A DNA stretch of 64,000 bases from positions 31,389,501 to 31,453,500 of the forward strand of contig NC_134109.1 of NCBI RefSeq assembly GCF_040939455.1, given 5' to 3'. A program made the translations under genes and the position numbers. The notes under the pieces are model-generated. The model was not told the DNA's origin, searched no databases, and worked only from the letters and a program-made list of their open reading frames with translations. The number at the start of each line of letters is the position of its first letter. Position 1 is the stretch's first letter. This DNA is from Microcebus murinus (taxonomy: Eukaryota; Chordata; Mammalia; Primates; Cheirogaleidae). Of the stretch, positions 23,941 through 35,045 are shown in pieces.

Positions 23941-25254
23941 TTGTACGAACTGTGGCAAACTATTGAACACTTAGTTTGATTAACACATTAAATCTTTCAG
24001 AAATTTCTATTTAAATGATCAATAGAGGGAAAAAAGAATGAGTAAAGTAAGTGAGAGCTTTGGAGAGGTGAGGGAGGAACTGAGAGACCAGCAGGCGAGA
24101 GGGTTCATGAGTGTGTGGACTCTGGGGTTGTCCCGGGAGTGGGATGAAAAGGAAAACTGAAGCAGCCAGTCCAGACGTAATCCAGGATGTGCTCTAGGAC
24201 CAGTCTCCCACCCCACCCAGAGGGGCCCGGCTCCAAGTCCCTGGTACACCCACATTAGATACTCGCGGGACCTGACTACCAAAGCCCAGGGCAGGGATTC
24301 AGAGGGTGCAAGATGACACTCACTAGAAGTCACACGTTTCCTGGCACAGTGATCCACTGAGAGTGACTCTCCATCTGTGTGCCTAATTCACCTTGGCCCT
24401 GGCTTCTGCTAAAAATAGCTACTCCACAACCTCAGCCATGGCTGCCTCTGAAGAAAGAGCGGGAAGAAGCCACATGGTATAGCGGCAGAGAGCCGTGGTT
24501 TAGGTAAGGGGGTGGTGTTTCTAGTCCTCCCTAATGGGAGCTCATTGAAGGCCAGGCCTCACTGTCTTTGTCTTCAGCGCCCAGTATGGGGCATGACACC
24601 TTGATCCATATGCGCGCACACGCACGCGCACGCGCACGCACACACTCATACACACAGCAGCACAGCAACCTTGGACTCAGTGACAGACGAATAGAAAATG
24701 AGATTAAAGAACAGATCTATGATAGCCCTAGAAACATTGTGAAGGTTTTCATATTTCATTTGTATCATCAAATATAAACTTTTTTTAAAAAAGTGGAAAA
24801 TTTAAGAATAAATTTCAGCTAATACAAATAATATGCAAATCTTATGCAAATGTTGGTCCCTGGGTGTTGGCCATGGCGAACCAGCCTTGTTTGTCCTCAC
24901 TCCCACTCCGTGGCCTTCTCCAGCCCCGGGGGCTGCTTGGCCAGCGCTGGCAGCACGTAGCTCGGCTCCAGCCGTGCGGAAGCACTGATTATCCTTGGCA
25001 GCAAGACCCAGGCTTGTGACTGGCCAGAGGAGGTCTGAGGGTCATTTCGGTGGGAATTTCTCAGAACTATTTCTTTCCAAGCAGGCTGAGGATAGGAGTA
25101 GGGCTATGCCTAAGATTTGGAGAAACCTTACACCAGTTTGGATTCCCTGCCTGGCGATGCCACATGGCCCAATGGTATCCATGGGTTCCACAGCACTAGT
25201 TTCTAAAGAAAATCCATTCATAAAAATAAGATGGTTCATAGGAATAACAGCTCA
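23941..25254. other. Intergenic; mixed CA/CG tract at 24613-24660 and paired octamers at 24833-24851
   Basis: An alternating GCGCACACGCACGCGC tract could adopt Z-DNA. Two ATGCAAAT octamers lie 11 bp apart at 24833 and 24844. No gene is seen. Confidence 0.5.
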
Positions 25255-25410
25255 ATAGGCACAGGCTCTATTTGGGGGTGACTAAATGTTTTGGAACTAG
25301 ACAGAGATGGTTGCACAACATTGTGAATGTCCCAAATTCACACTGAATTGTTCACTTTAAAATGGTTAATTTTATATTGTATGAATTTCACCTCAATAAG
25401 AAAATAAGAC
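25255..25410 (+). mobile_element. L1 3'-end remnant
   Basis: GGTTGCACAACATTGTGAAT, ACTGAATTGTTCACTTTAAA and CACCTCAATAAGAAAATAAG form the typical end of an L1MB/ME-type 3' UTR. Confidence 0.65.
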
Positions 25411-25539
25411 AGTTCAATACAGTGGCTGCTGAGTAGAAAATTAATACCCAAGAATCAATTACCTTGACATAGAAAGGAAATATCCAGTTAGAACACGAAA
25501 CTGAGTGGGGGAAGGAGGCTATTTTAATGAAGCAAACAA

Positions 25540-25830
25540 AGCTAAAACTATGAAATACCTAGTATTAAATTGAACAAGAAATATGTGACGTGTATGCATT
25601 TAAAATTATTTAAAATTATCACACTTAATTTGAGGATAGGGCAGAAATAATTTGAATATACATAGAAAGCCTTGAATATGTATGGAAAAATTTGCCACAT
25701 TCCTGGATAAGAATTCTGAATATTATCCAGATGGTAATTCTATCCACAGTATTCTGTAAATACAACCAATCACAATTCCCAAACTTTTTTCTGTATCTTG
25801 ATAAATTTACTATAGAATTAATTCTAAAAA
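25540..25830 (+). mobile_element. L1 ORF2 remnant
   Basis: GAAATACCTAGTATTAAATTG followed by a decayed version of the 'caatcccaatcaaaatccc' region (CCAATCACAATTCCCAAAC). Confidence 0.6.
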
Positions 25831-25949
25831 TACAGAAAATTGAATGTGTAATATGTGCAGTTTTCCCATGACCCTAAACAGCACAGAAACTTCTTTCCAC
25901 GGTCATACGGTATCATCTTACATGTGTGTAGACATTTTTGGAAAAGTGG

Positions 25950-26200
25950 TAAAGCACAGTGGTGGAGATCTCAGGCTCTATAATCAGAGTGGATCCCAAC
26001 TCTGCTGCTGAAGGTTGTGTCTACGACCTTGGCCAGGCGACTTAACCTCCCTGAGCCTTGATTACCTCTTTTGCAAAATGGGGAGAATATTAACCATAGA
26101 TATGAGGATTCAATGGAATTTTCATTAATTTACGAGTGCTCAGCCTAATATTTGGTGCACAGTGAATCTCAGCATTCAGTAAGTGGTTACTATTACCTTT
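25950..26200 (+). repeat. MIR SINE
   Basis: Near full length: GGATCCCAACTCTGCTGCTG, GGCGACTTAACCTCCCTGAG and TTGCAAAATGGGGAGAATAT, then TCAGTAAGTGGTTACTATTA. Confidence 0.8.
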
Positions 26201-27540
26201 GTATAAATATATGATAGCATATATGTGATTGTATTATACACTGTGAACAGGTTTTTAAAAATGTTCTATCATGGACCTCTCTGCAAATCAAAACATATGT
26301 TTTTATTATCCAGTGCTTAACCAGGCACCCACACATACTATGTGCTCACAATGTATTTGCTTTATGAGGAAATCAATCCTAGCTCATCTTTTTTACTGGT
26401 TTGTGCTGGTTGTAATGGTTGCCCTGAGTTCCAGCATATGGATGTACTATAAATTAATCACCAGTCCTCTATTGGCAGACACGTATTATTTATAATGTTC
26501 ACAAAATTGAGAACATTATCAGTATCCATTTATGAGGAGTATGGATAGACTTTGTATTTTAATAATTGAAAATGAGTTAAAACACTTCCACACCTGTATT
26601 ACTTGTGACCAAGTATACCTAGAAGTCATTTCAATGAATTCCTCAACTAAAAATAGTAAAGATATTTCCATTTGGTGTGTGTGTGGGGGGGGGGGTAACA
26701 GCCAGGTTTTGACTACTCCTTTACTAGAAGGTGGTTGTAGGTGAGGGTCCCTCAGCTGGTGGGAGAGCCTGGCTGGGCCCCACTTCTCCATGGGCCTTTG
26801 TTGGTTTGACTCCCGTCTGCTTTTCCAGGAGAAATGGTAACTTTTTCCATGTAGGAAATGATCACCAAGTGAGAAGTGAACATGGTAGAAATTTCCCTAA
26901 AGAATCTGATTCAGAAGAAAGCCTAAAGCCCTAAGAGCCCTTCTATGTTGGCCAATTTGGTGATTCGGAGGTCTTCAAACTGCTGTGTCAATTAGACCCA
27001 CAACCACATCTCCCACCAGCCAGCCAGCAGCAGGGGTCTGGAGCAGGCTCACCCTAACATTTCCAGGCTGAGTTAAGATACAAATGGAGGCCCCTCACTC
27101 ACAGCCCACCACCCTTGTCTTCCTGCTTCCAACACCATCCTCCAGCAGAGGGGCCTTGCATGCACCCCTGTGTCCAGACAACCTAGCTCACATGTCCAGC
27201 TCTGTCCTCCTCCTTCCCCCCTCGGTAGATACCCTTGGCACACTCCAGGGGCAGAAGTGCATACTCTAGCAGCCAGGAGAACTGGCAACAAGCCTGTGGA
27301 AGTCCTGGAAAATAGAATGTGGTACAGAAAGGTGGAGGTGCTGTAGGTAGGCATGTCCCCTTAGCTCTGTGGACTCCTACCTTTAAGACAGCATCAGCTG
27401 GCAGAGGGCTGGAGCAAGGGCCCTGAAAGGCCGTTGCCTGGACACAGCCATCTTCCTGCTCTGAGGCAACACTAGTCTGAAGCAACCAGAAGCCCAGCCA
27501 AAGCTTCTACACATCAGCAGTTCAAGCTGATGATAGTTTT
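26201..27540. other. Intergenic, nothing recognised
   Basis: AT-rich to 26680 with a short G-run at 26684-26694, then mixed. No gene is supported. Confidence 0.4.
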
Positions 27541-27743
27541 CCCTCTCAGGGGACATTTTGCAATGTCTGGAGATGTGTTTGGTTGTCACAACTAGGGGAA
27601 AGAGTACTACTGGTATCTGGTGGGTAGAAGCCAGTAATGCTTCTAAACAGCCTGCAATACACAGCCCACAGCCTCCTGCCCCCAACAAAGAATTATCCAG
27701 CCCAAAATGCCAATAGTGCTGAGATTGTGAAACACTATGATAC
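27541..27743 (+). mobile_element. MER5A-type hAT transposon
   Basis: GGGGACATTTTGCAATGTCT, GGTTGTCACAACTAGGGGAA, ACAAAGAATTATCCAGCCCA and GAGATTGTGAAACACTATG. Confidence 0.82.
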
Positions 27744-27744
27744 A

Positions 27745-27965
27745 CACATGAGTGTGGAGGCCAACAGATTTGGGGTTCAGACCCTGATTCTGCCACAGGC
27801 CTGTTCTGGGACCAATTATTTGATATCTCTGTACGTCATGTTTCTCATTTGTAAAATGGGGTTAATGGAAACTGTTTCACAGGGTCATTTTGAGAAATTA
27901 AAGGGACTTGATATATAAAATGCCCGGCACATAGTAGGCCCTCAATAAACGTTATAGGTGTTTCT
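27745..27965 (+). repeat. MIR SINE
   Basis: ATTTGTAAAATGGGGTTAAT and GCCCGGCACATAGTAGGCCC, then TCAATAAACG. Confidence 0.8.
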
Positions 27966-30213
27966 TCAATGGGGAAGGAAGCAGACTTTGCGTTCTTCAG
28001 TGTCTCTGTGAGTCAATTAGAAGTGTTGGAGTTGGGAAGAGAAGATTTGAGCCAAGAGCAGCTTATATTATTTCTGAACTAGTATGGATGAAAGATCAAG
28101 AGGAAATATGGCTGCATAAAAATATGGCTGTACAGAATAATCAACTGGAAAAGTTATGTTTATACACAGTGCTTTAAGAAGTTGTGAATCATGTAAGGCT
28201 GAGATATGCCTCTGGAAGCTTTTTCTCTCTTCCACAAAGCATTCTCTATATCAAAACATCATGCCTACCCCTCCCCTGCATCCACATCCCCCACTATTTA
28301 CTCTGTCAACCCCCAGCAGTCCCCAGTTACAGAGAAATCCCATCAGAGGTGATTTGCTGCCATCTGGTGGCAGAATTGGTAAAGGCAGTTGAGATCTTGT
28401 CCATTTGTTTGATTTTGCTGGTAAACACCAAATATGATTGGCCACACATAAGGCAATCAGTTTAACAGCATTCTAAGAGCTACACGAAATGTAAAGACAG
28501 ACCAGCCCACCCTCCCTCCTTTTTTTTTTTTTTTTTTTTTTTTTAGTGGATGTGTAATAGCAGGTACCTCCCTCCTAGAAGCAGACGGAGACATTCAGGC
28601 TTCTGGGTAGCTGATGATTAATCATAACTTTGGCTCCTTCAAATCTGTTTAACATATGTTTAGTTGGAGTCAGGATCCTCTAGTTAATAAAACAAAAATC
28701 GTATAATCTCTTATGTTTAAATAAGGAATTTCCTTATATGTACGTATATAAAGCTTTAATCATTTACACTTAACCAAGGAGGGAGATCATTTACAAGGAT
28801 GTAGATATAAAGCAATGTATAAAAGTGCACAAAAATTATTTTTCTGACGTCAGAAAAATATTCCCCAGCTTTCCTGTATTTCTTCTTCTCTCTTCTGTTT
28901 TCTTTTACAATTTTTCTAGTTGAGCAACTTTCTGAGAGGCAAATTGAAGGATTAAAATGTAGATATATGTAACCTTAACACTTGTATGCCCATAATATGC
29001 TAAAATAAAAATATATAAATAAATAAAAATAAAATGTAGATAATAAATCACCCCTTATTGATAACACTATACCAAAACTAGTCCAAAAACTGAGAGCGGT
29101 TCCGGCAATTACGTGTCCCAGAGAGCTGCCCAGCTGGTTCACCCCGACCTGTCTCTGCTCTTATCTTCTAGAAGGTGATCCTCCAGTGGGGAAGCCATGG
29201 CAGGGAAGCAAAGAACTGAAGAGTCTATGGAACGTGTCCTGAGAGATTCCCAGATGTTTATGTAGCACCTTCATTGAGTACACACAAAGGCGATGAACAT
29301 TAGAAAAAGAAGAGAATGCCCCTTCCAAGAGAGTTAAGCCCCTACAGGATAGGAAGGATTTGGAAACAGGGTGTGGTCAAAGAAGGCCTTGTGCATCTTG
29401 CTAAAGAATTCAGATTTTAATCCCGTGGCACACGGAACGTACCTGTGCGTGTGACGAGCAGGACTGGTTTTGGGAGATTACGCGGGCAGCACCGTGCAGG
29501 ATGGTCTGGGGAGGGAAGACTCAAGTGGGGAACTGTTGGTTATGGGGTTGAACTGATTCGGCCATTCCTTGGCTTCTCAGAAGAGAAAGGTGAGAGCAGG
29601 GGTGAGAGGGCACCTCCATGCCGGATGTGACTGGCCTACCTCCCTCTCCTTGCTGACTCTCCCCTGAGGATGCGCAGTGACTGATCCGGAAAGGTAAGCT
29701 CGGGATAGGAAACCAAGGGAAGCTGTCCAACTTTTCCCAGCCTCCTTCTCTCCGGGGAGGCTTCCGCCTTCCGGCTTCCAGCTTCCGGTGGGCAGCTGCC
29801 ATTCCAGTGCAAGCCTCTAGGCGGTGAGGTTTTAAGGGTTTCTGCTACGTTGCTAGCCATTCATTCTTTGTATTTTTTGCAGATCTTCCTTTTCCCTAAC
29901 ATTAAATGCTGAAGTGCCTCAGGGCTCTGACATCTTCTCTTCTGTATCCGTCTCTCTCCCTGATTTGCTGCTGCACCGGACGTGAGCTGATGGTTTCCAA
30001 GGGAACATCCTGGCATCCTCCACACTCCACCTTCCACATCTCCACTGGGATGATGCAGAGACCTCTACTCAACATTTCCAAAATTCACTCGTGAATTACC
30101 TCTCCCCAGACCAGTTCCTTCCCTAGTCCCTTCTCTCTTGGACTCGCGTTTCTCGTCATCTCTACTTTCAGAATCCACACATTCTTGCCACCCCCCACTG
30201 TGAACACTCTAGT
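27966..30213. other. Intergenic; poly(T) at 28521-28544 and a CRE palindrome at 28837-28860
   Basis: Two features stand out: a T-run of about 24 and a perfect 24-bp palindrome centred on TGACGTCA. Simple A/T repeats lie at 29000-29040. No gene or named repeat is otherwise seen. Confidence 0.5.
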
Positions 30214-30545
30214 TCAGTGCTGTCCAACGGAAACATAACACGAGCCACAAATGCAAGCCACGTATGTAATTTTAGATTTTCTAGAAGACAAATTTAAAAA
30301 GTAAAATGAAGCGAGACTAATTTTAATAGTATATTTTAACCCAATACAGTGTAGTCAAAATACAATATTATCATTTCAACATTTAATCAATATTTTTAAA
30401 AAATATCAATGTGATATTTTATTGTCTTATTTCTGTATTGCCTTCAAAATTTAGTGTTGTGTATTTTAAATTGACAGCACATCTCAATTCAGACCAGCCA
30501 CATTTTGAGTGCTCATAGCTCACAAGTGAATAGCACAGCTATAGG
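30214..30545 (+). mobile_element. Non-autonomous hAT (Charlie-type) element
   Basis: CAGTGCTGTCCAACGGAAAC, TAACACGAGCCACAAATGC, CAGCACATCTCAATTCAGAC and GCCACATTTTGAGTGCTCAT match a common mammalian hAT MER family. I am unsure of the exact name (MER33-like). Confidence 0.65.
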
Positions 30546-30549
30546 TCAA

Positions 30550-30960
30550 GCCACCTTTGTCTGTGGTCTGGATTATTGCAATCATCTTTCTGTTTCTACT
30601 GTTGCTCCCCTGAAGGCATTTTTTCACAAAACAGCCAGAGTGATGCTGTCAGATCATGTCACTTCCCTCTTTAAAGCCTTCAGTGTTCTCCCACCTCTCT
30701 GAGAATACAATCAAGGGTCTTCTCCTACAAGGCCTACAAGGACCAGTGTGCTCCAGCTGCCAGCTCCCCCTCCTTCCTCATCAACTCTCCCTCTGTCCCT
30801 CCTGTGGCTGCTTCACTGCCCAACCCTCCTTGCTGTCCTTCAAGGCTACCAAGCGAGCCCCAAACCCTCTCTGCTTGCTGTCCCCTCTGTACAGAATGCT
30901 GCTTCCCTGATTCCATTCTGTGCTCCACTCGACTTCTCCTCATCCCAATCCTGAAGTTCT
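30550..30960 (+). repeat. L2 LINE 3' fragment
   Basis: TGGATTATTGCAATCATCTT, CAGAGTGATGCTGTCAGATC, ATGTCACTTCCCTCTTTAAA and AGAATGCTGCTTCCCTGATT appear in L2 order. Confidence 0.65.
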
Positions 30961-31410
30961 TCAAAGCCAGCCAGTCACATGCCCATTGGGCAGTGGGAGT
31001 TTAAAAGAGGAGTTTGCCGATGTGGGCGCTCTCTGCCCAGCCATGCCTTCCAGCCATACTGATACAACTGCTGCTGACCACTACAGAGAACAGGAGGTTC
31101 CAGGATCTCAGCCAATTTCCCCAGGCCATGCCTGGGAAGAAGCACAGGTCGTCTCTGACCTCAGAGACCCCAGATTTATTCAAGTGACTGTCCTCAATCT
31201 TGGATATGGCCAAGGCATATACATGATAAATGCAAAGAAACACCCACAGACAGCAGAGGGCTGGGTTTGAGGCTAGCTGAGAGAGACATTCACATTCATG
31301 TGCTGGTCATCTCCACAAGGCTATTACTTTCCCCAAGCTTGCCTGTACATTTGTTTAATGCAGTGTTTATGTGGTCAAAGTCTTTTCTACTTCTTTGATT
31401 AAATTCTAAC
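30961..31410. other. Intergenic, nothing recognised
   Basis: No repeat or gene signal identified. Confidence 0.35.
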
Positions 31411-31414
31411 TAGC

Positions 31415-31710
31415 AGCTAGGTGTGGGATCATACCTGTAATCCCAGCAATTTGGGAGTCCAAGGCAGGAGGACCACTTGAGCCCAGGAGTTTGAGACCAG
31501 GCTGGGCAACATACTGAGACCCTGTCTCTACAGAAAATTTCAGAATTAGCCAGGGGTGGTGGCACATGCCTGTAGTACCAGCTACTTGGGAGACTGAGGC
31601 AGGAGGATCACTTGAGCCCAGGAATTTGAGGTTGCAGTGAGTTGTAATGATGCAACTGCACTCCAGCAGGGGCAACAGACCAAGATCCTGTCTCTTTAAA
31701 AAAAAAATTA
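31415..31710 (+). mobile_element. Alu (AluJ-like)
   Basis: GTGTGGGATCATACCTGTAA to CAACTGCACTCCAGCAGGGG and an A-run. Confidence 0.88.
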
Positions 31711-31814
31711 TAATTAGCATTTTTGGGGTCTTAGAAGCACCTCCAGCCAGATCTGAGTTGTTCCCAGAAGCAGCTGAGAGTCATAAGAGAACCTAGTGTA
31801 GAAAGGCATTGGCC

Positions 31815-32220
31815 ATGGCTGAACACTTTAGAGAAGTAGATGTCTTGTCTGCTTAACTTATCTTGAAAAACCCATGTACCTGAGATGTGGCTATGTCTGC
31901 TGCCTCCAGGGCACCAACTCACTGCAGAAGGAGCCTAGTGGAAAAGGGTTACTGCGTCCCTTCTGCCCCATGATTGCTCAGAAGAAGGACATTAGGCCCA
32001 CTTTTTGGCTGAGGGAGTTGATTTACAGGATCAAAAAACTAGCCCCAGCTGAGAGCTCTCTTACAGATGAACCCAAGGATGAAGAAGTTCCAAGCGGATA
32101 TGAGCTTGGATATGAACACAGCCAACATCCAACTTGTCATTTCTGATGACCTGAAAAATGTCCACTGTGGGTGCTTCAGACAAAACAAGAAAGAGCATTC
32201 TGAAAGAATCAACTATGTGT
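31815..32220 (+). pseudogene. RFPL-like (RING / RDM / B30.2 family) pseudogene, 3' half lost
   Basis: From an ATG at 31815 (MAEHFRE), the three + frames together resemble Ret-finger-protein-like proteins. There is a damaged RING-like start, then NSLQKEPSGKGLLRPFCP at about 31915-31968 and KKDIRP in one frame, then LQMNPRMKKFQADMSLD at about 32061-32112 and NIQLVISDDLKNV in another, which is the start of the B30.2 (PRY) domain. A stop lies at about 31855 and a frameshift near 32050. Similarity ends abruptly at about 32220, where an antisense retroviral remnant begins. Functional RFPL proteins continue for another 150 or so residues. It cannot make a protein. Confidence 0.72.
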
Positions 32221-33849
32221 AGTGGAGCTGGTTCTGAAGCCAGGGTCCGTCAGTCTGATTGAAGTAGTCCCAGAAGCTCCTTGGGTATGGAGGGTGCTGG
32301 CTCAGGGGGGCCCACTGGTTCCAGAAGGCAAGTGCAGTCCCCTGTCTCATGGACGATCTTGCTTCCAGTGCCCCTTCCTTTTGCAGAGAGGGTACGGTCC
32401 CAGCAGAGCCCACTTCCTCAAGCATTTCTTATTTAGTGACCGAGGCGATTACAGTTGAAGCAGGGTTTAGTTCCTGGAGAAGGATGTGGTTCTGGTGACC
32501 TATTGCCTGAGTCTCCAGGAGTACTCTGTCCTGAAAAGCTCTTCCTATAGCAGTAGCCACCATTTGGAAAACTTCTTTTTGCTATCAGGCCCACTGCCAG
32601 TCCTGTTCCCTCTTCCCTCTCTTCTCGCCTCATCTCGGTTATTAAAGACCTTAAAGGCCAGGTCTAAAAGTTCTGCTTGTGGGGTTTGAGACCACTTTTC
32701 AAGTTTTGGGAGTTTATATCGAATATCAGGAGCCGACAGGGATATCAAGTGCATTGCTAATATAGATTGTCCCTCCCTTGTGTCAGGATCTAAATTAGTA
32801 AAGAGGCGAATGGCCTCAGACAGTCGTGAAAGGAAAAGCGTTTGATTCTTATCCTGGCCCTGACTAATTTGTGTCTTCTAGCCCAGCAACCTTCTGAAGA
32901 GGGAGCTGGTACACAGGTGGGTAGGAGTTTTAGAATAGCTGGCTGGAGTGAGCATGGCTTGGCAAGAGGGGTGGAGACAGAGAAGAAGGAGGAGGAGGAG
33001 GGGAAGAAGTAGGGGGACATGAAGACAGTGGAGTTAAAGGGTTAGACAGCAGCACCAAAGGAGGGAGCCGATATAGAGGGGGAACGGGGGGTGGGGGCCG
33101 AAAGGGAAACATCATCTGAGTCAGAGGAGGCTGGAGAAAGAGGTAAAAAGTAACATGCAGCAGGCAGAGTGCAGATCAGATGTCAAGCAAGTTCACAGAA
33201 AGCCTGAACATAGAGGACTTCAGCCCACTTGCTGAGCCAGAAGCAATAAAGTTCGAGTTGTAGAATGGTATTATGATTAAAAGACCCATTCCCAGGCCAA
33301 ATCTCCTGGTCATCTAATGTATGTTGTGTCCAGGTTGTATTGAAATAGGAGACTAAATATTTGGGTCAGAGGTTAGGAAGTCCCAAAATTTGACCGTCAT
33401 ATATCAAAAAATCTGAGAGGGGCGCCCCTGACCCAGACGACCTTCAGAGTTCTGATCAGACATCAGGCATCCTGAGATCTGAGTCAGACCGAAACCTAGA
33501 GATTCAGACAGAAAATGGGCATCCACGAGTTCTGACCCAGATCAAAACCTTGAGATCTTCCCCAAGGCCAGGCGTCTCTGGGTCTGGGTGAAGACCAAGG
33601 AGGGTGGTTAGGAGGCATTCCTCCAAGGCAGCCCCACCCCAAGTGGTAGACCCAGAGCCATGTTTTCCATACTAGACCAAACCAAAGAGCTACCACCCAT
33701 AGACGCGAATGCACGACCATTTCCAAAGTCACTGAGTTCCCAATGGTATTGAGGGTGCCAAGAAGGATGTCCTGGGAGCTATGCAGCAGAGGGGGGAGCA
33801 GTTTCAAGACAGAGGTAGAAATTCGAGTTCCCCACATGGGCCACCAAAA
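32221..33849 (-). mobile_element. Endogenous retrovirus (class I) internal remnant with decayed gag
   Basis: On the - strand, consecutive frames show capsid major-homology-like text (about 32790-32880), the end of capsid with an SAPDIR motif (about 32730), and a nucleocapsid zinc knuckle CFNC-X4-H at about 32436-32463. That knuckle is broken by a stop right after the His. A second, more degenerate knuckle-like stretch follows near 32350-32400. A proline-rich part precedes capsid at 32930-33115. Frames shift and stop repeatedly. Pol, env and a second LTR are absent. The relation to gammaretroviral gag is clear; the exact family is not. No intact gene remains. Confidence 0.72.
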
Positions 33850-34370
33850 TGTTAGGGTGGAAACTCGCATCACAGGCTGAGAAAGAATTTTCAACTCAAA
33901 AGATCAGGATGTGTTTGAAACAAAAAATTTATTTTACTTTCCAAAAGAGAAAACGACATGGCACGAAAGAAAAAAGAAAGAAGTGCCAACAGTTAGGATG
34001 GGAGGTTTGGAGTATAGAGAACAAAGCAGTTGTTGTTAAGAAATGATCATGGGAGTCAGCTGTGTTTGTTTTTCTCTGTGCGACAGGCTTTATCAGTCTT
34101 TTCAGAATGTGTGCTGGCAGATGTCAAGGAGGGTTCACTCCTGCTGTCGGCTTAGTATTCTTCAAGTGCTGTAAAACAAACTCTCAAAGACAAAAAGTTA
34201 AGTCACAGGTGGTTAAGCAAACAAAGGGACAGTTGTGTGCTGTGTGCTGTGATTTTTCTCTTTATTTTTCTCCTTCACCTTATAGTGGATTTAATTTAAT
34301 GCTGTGTATCACTCACCATTTAACAAGCAAGGATGTGCTCAACAACTCTCAGCTATCATTAACATAACAC
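33850..34370 (-). mobile_element. Probable LTR of the antisense ERV remnant
   Basis: The segment begins TGTTAGGGTGG on the + strand (so ends CCACCCTAACA on the element strand). Just inside lies a primer-binding-like string TGGTGGCCCATGTGGGG (reverse complement of about 33822-33840). An AATAAA on the - strand sits near 33930. The outer edge near 34370 is estimated. Confidence 0.55.
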
Positions 34371-34949
34371 AAAAGATCCTCCTGCCTCCATAATTTTATG
34401 GACTCAGAGTGGGTACAGAGGGGATGTGAAGAAAAGAATGGAGGTTTTCAGCTTCCTAGAAGAGATCTTCTATTCTCTGCAAAGACACATTGCTGGGAAC
34501 AGAGTGGACAGGGGAGGAGGGATGGCCAGGGAAAGAAGGTGTGTTTTCCCAAAGGGAAAAATTCACAGTAGGAGGTAGGAGGACTTTGGGTCCTGAGAAG
34601 AGGTGAAGAGGGAGAGTTGGTAGAGACCAAATGGTTTGGAATCCAGTTTAGAGGTCTATTGATGGGAGCTCTGCTGTTTCTGTGTGCACAATAGACACAT
34701 CCCCAGACCCTGATCTTTAACAGATACTGATCAAGTAAGTACTCCTCATCCCTTTGAGCATCAGGCAGATGTATAAAAAATTAATGTCTTCCTTTGGCTT
34801 CAGGGCCCTTTGCATGATTGCACAAGATATCTGTGTGAATGGTGTCCCCAGCATTATGCAGTGCACAACCTGCACAATTGTACATGGGAAGCCTGCGTGG
34901 CCTCCACCTTCACATGCTTCTGCTTTGCATTGTGTACCATTTGGCCACC
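34371..34949. other. Intergenic, nothing recognised
   Basis: No continuation of the RFPL-like reading is visible beyond the LTR. No named repeat. Confidence 0.35.
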
Positions 34950-35045
34950 TGTGGTCTTATATAGACCATAAGGTCCCTGAGGGCAGGAACATGGATTATA
35001 TAGTTTTTAACCTCCCACAGTGCCTGGTACTCTGTTGATTAATAA
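34950..35045 (+). repeat. L2 LINE 3' end
   Basis: GACCATAAGGTCCCTGAGGG, CAGGAACATGGATTATATAG and CCACAGTGCCTGGTAC match the L2 tail. Confidence 0.6.

Noticed and set aside
31406..31720. Open frames of 60-130 codons within Alu elements (also at 14.7, 38.6, 44.3 and 46.4 kb)
   Set aside because: They are translations of Alu sequence, typical in either orientation and not genes.
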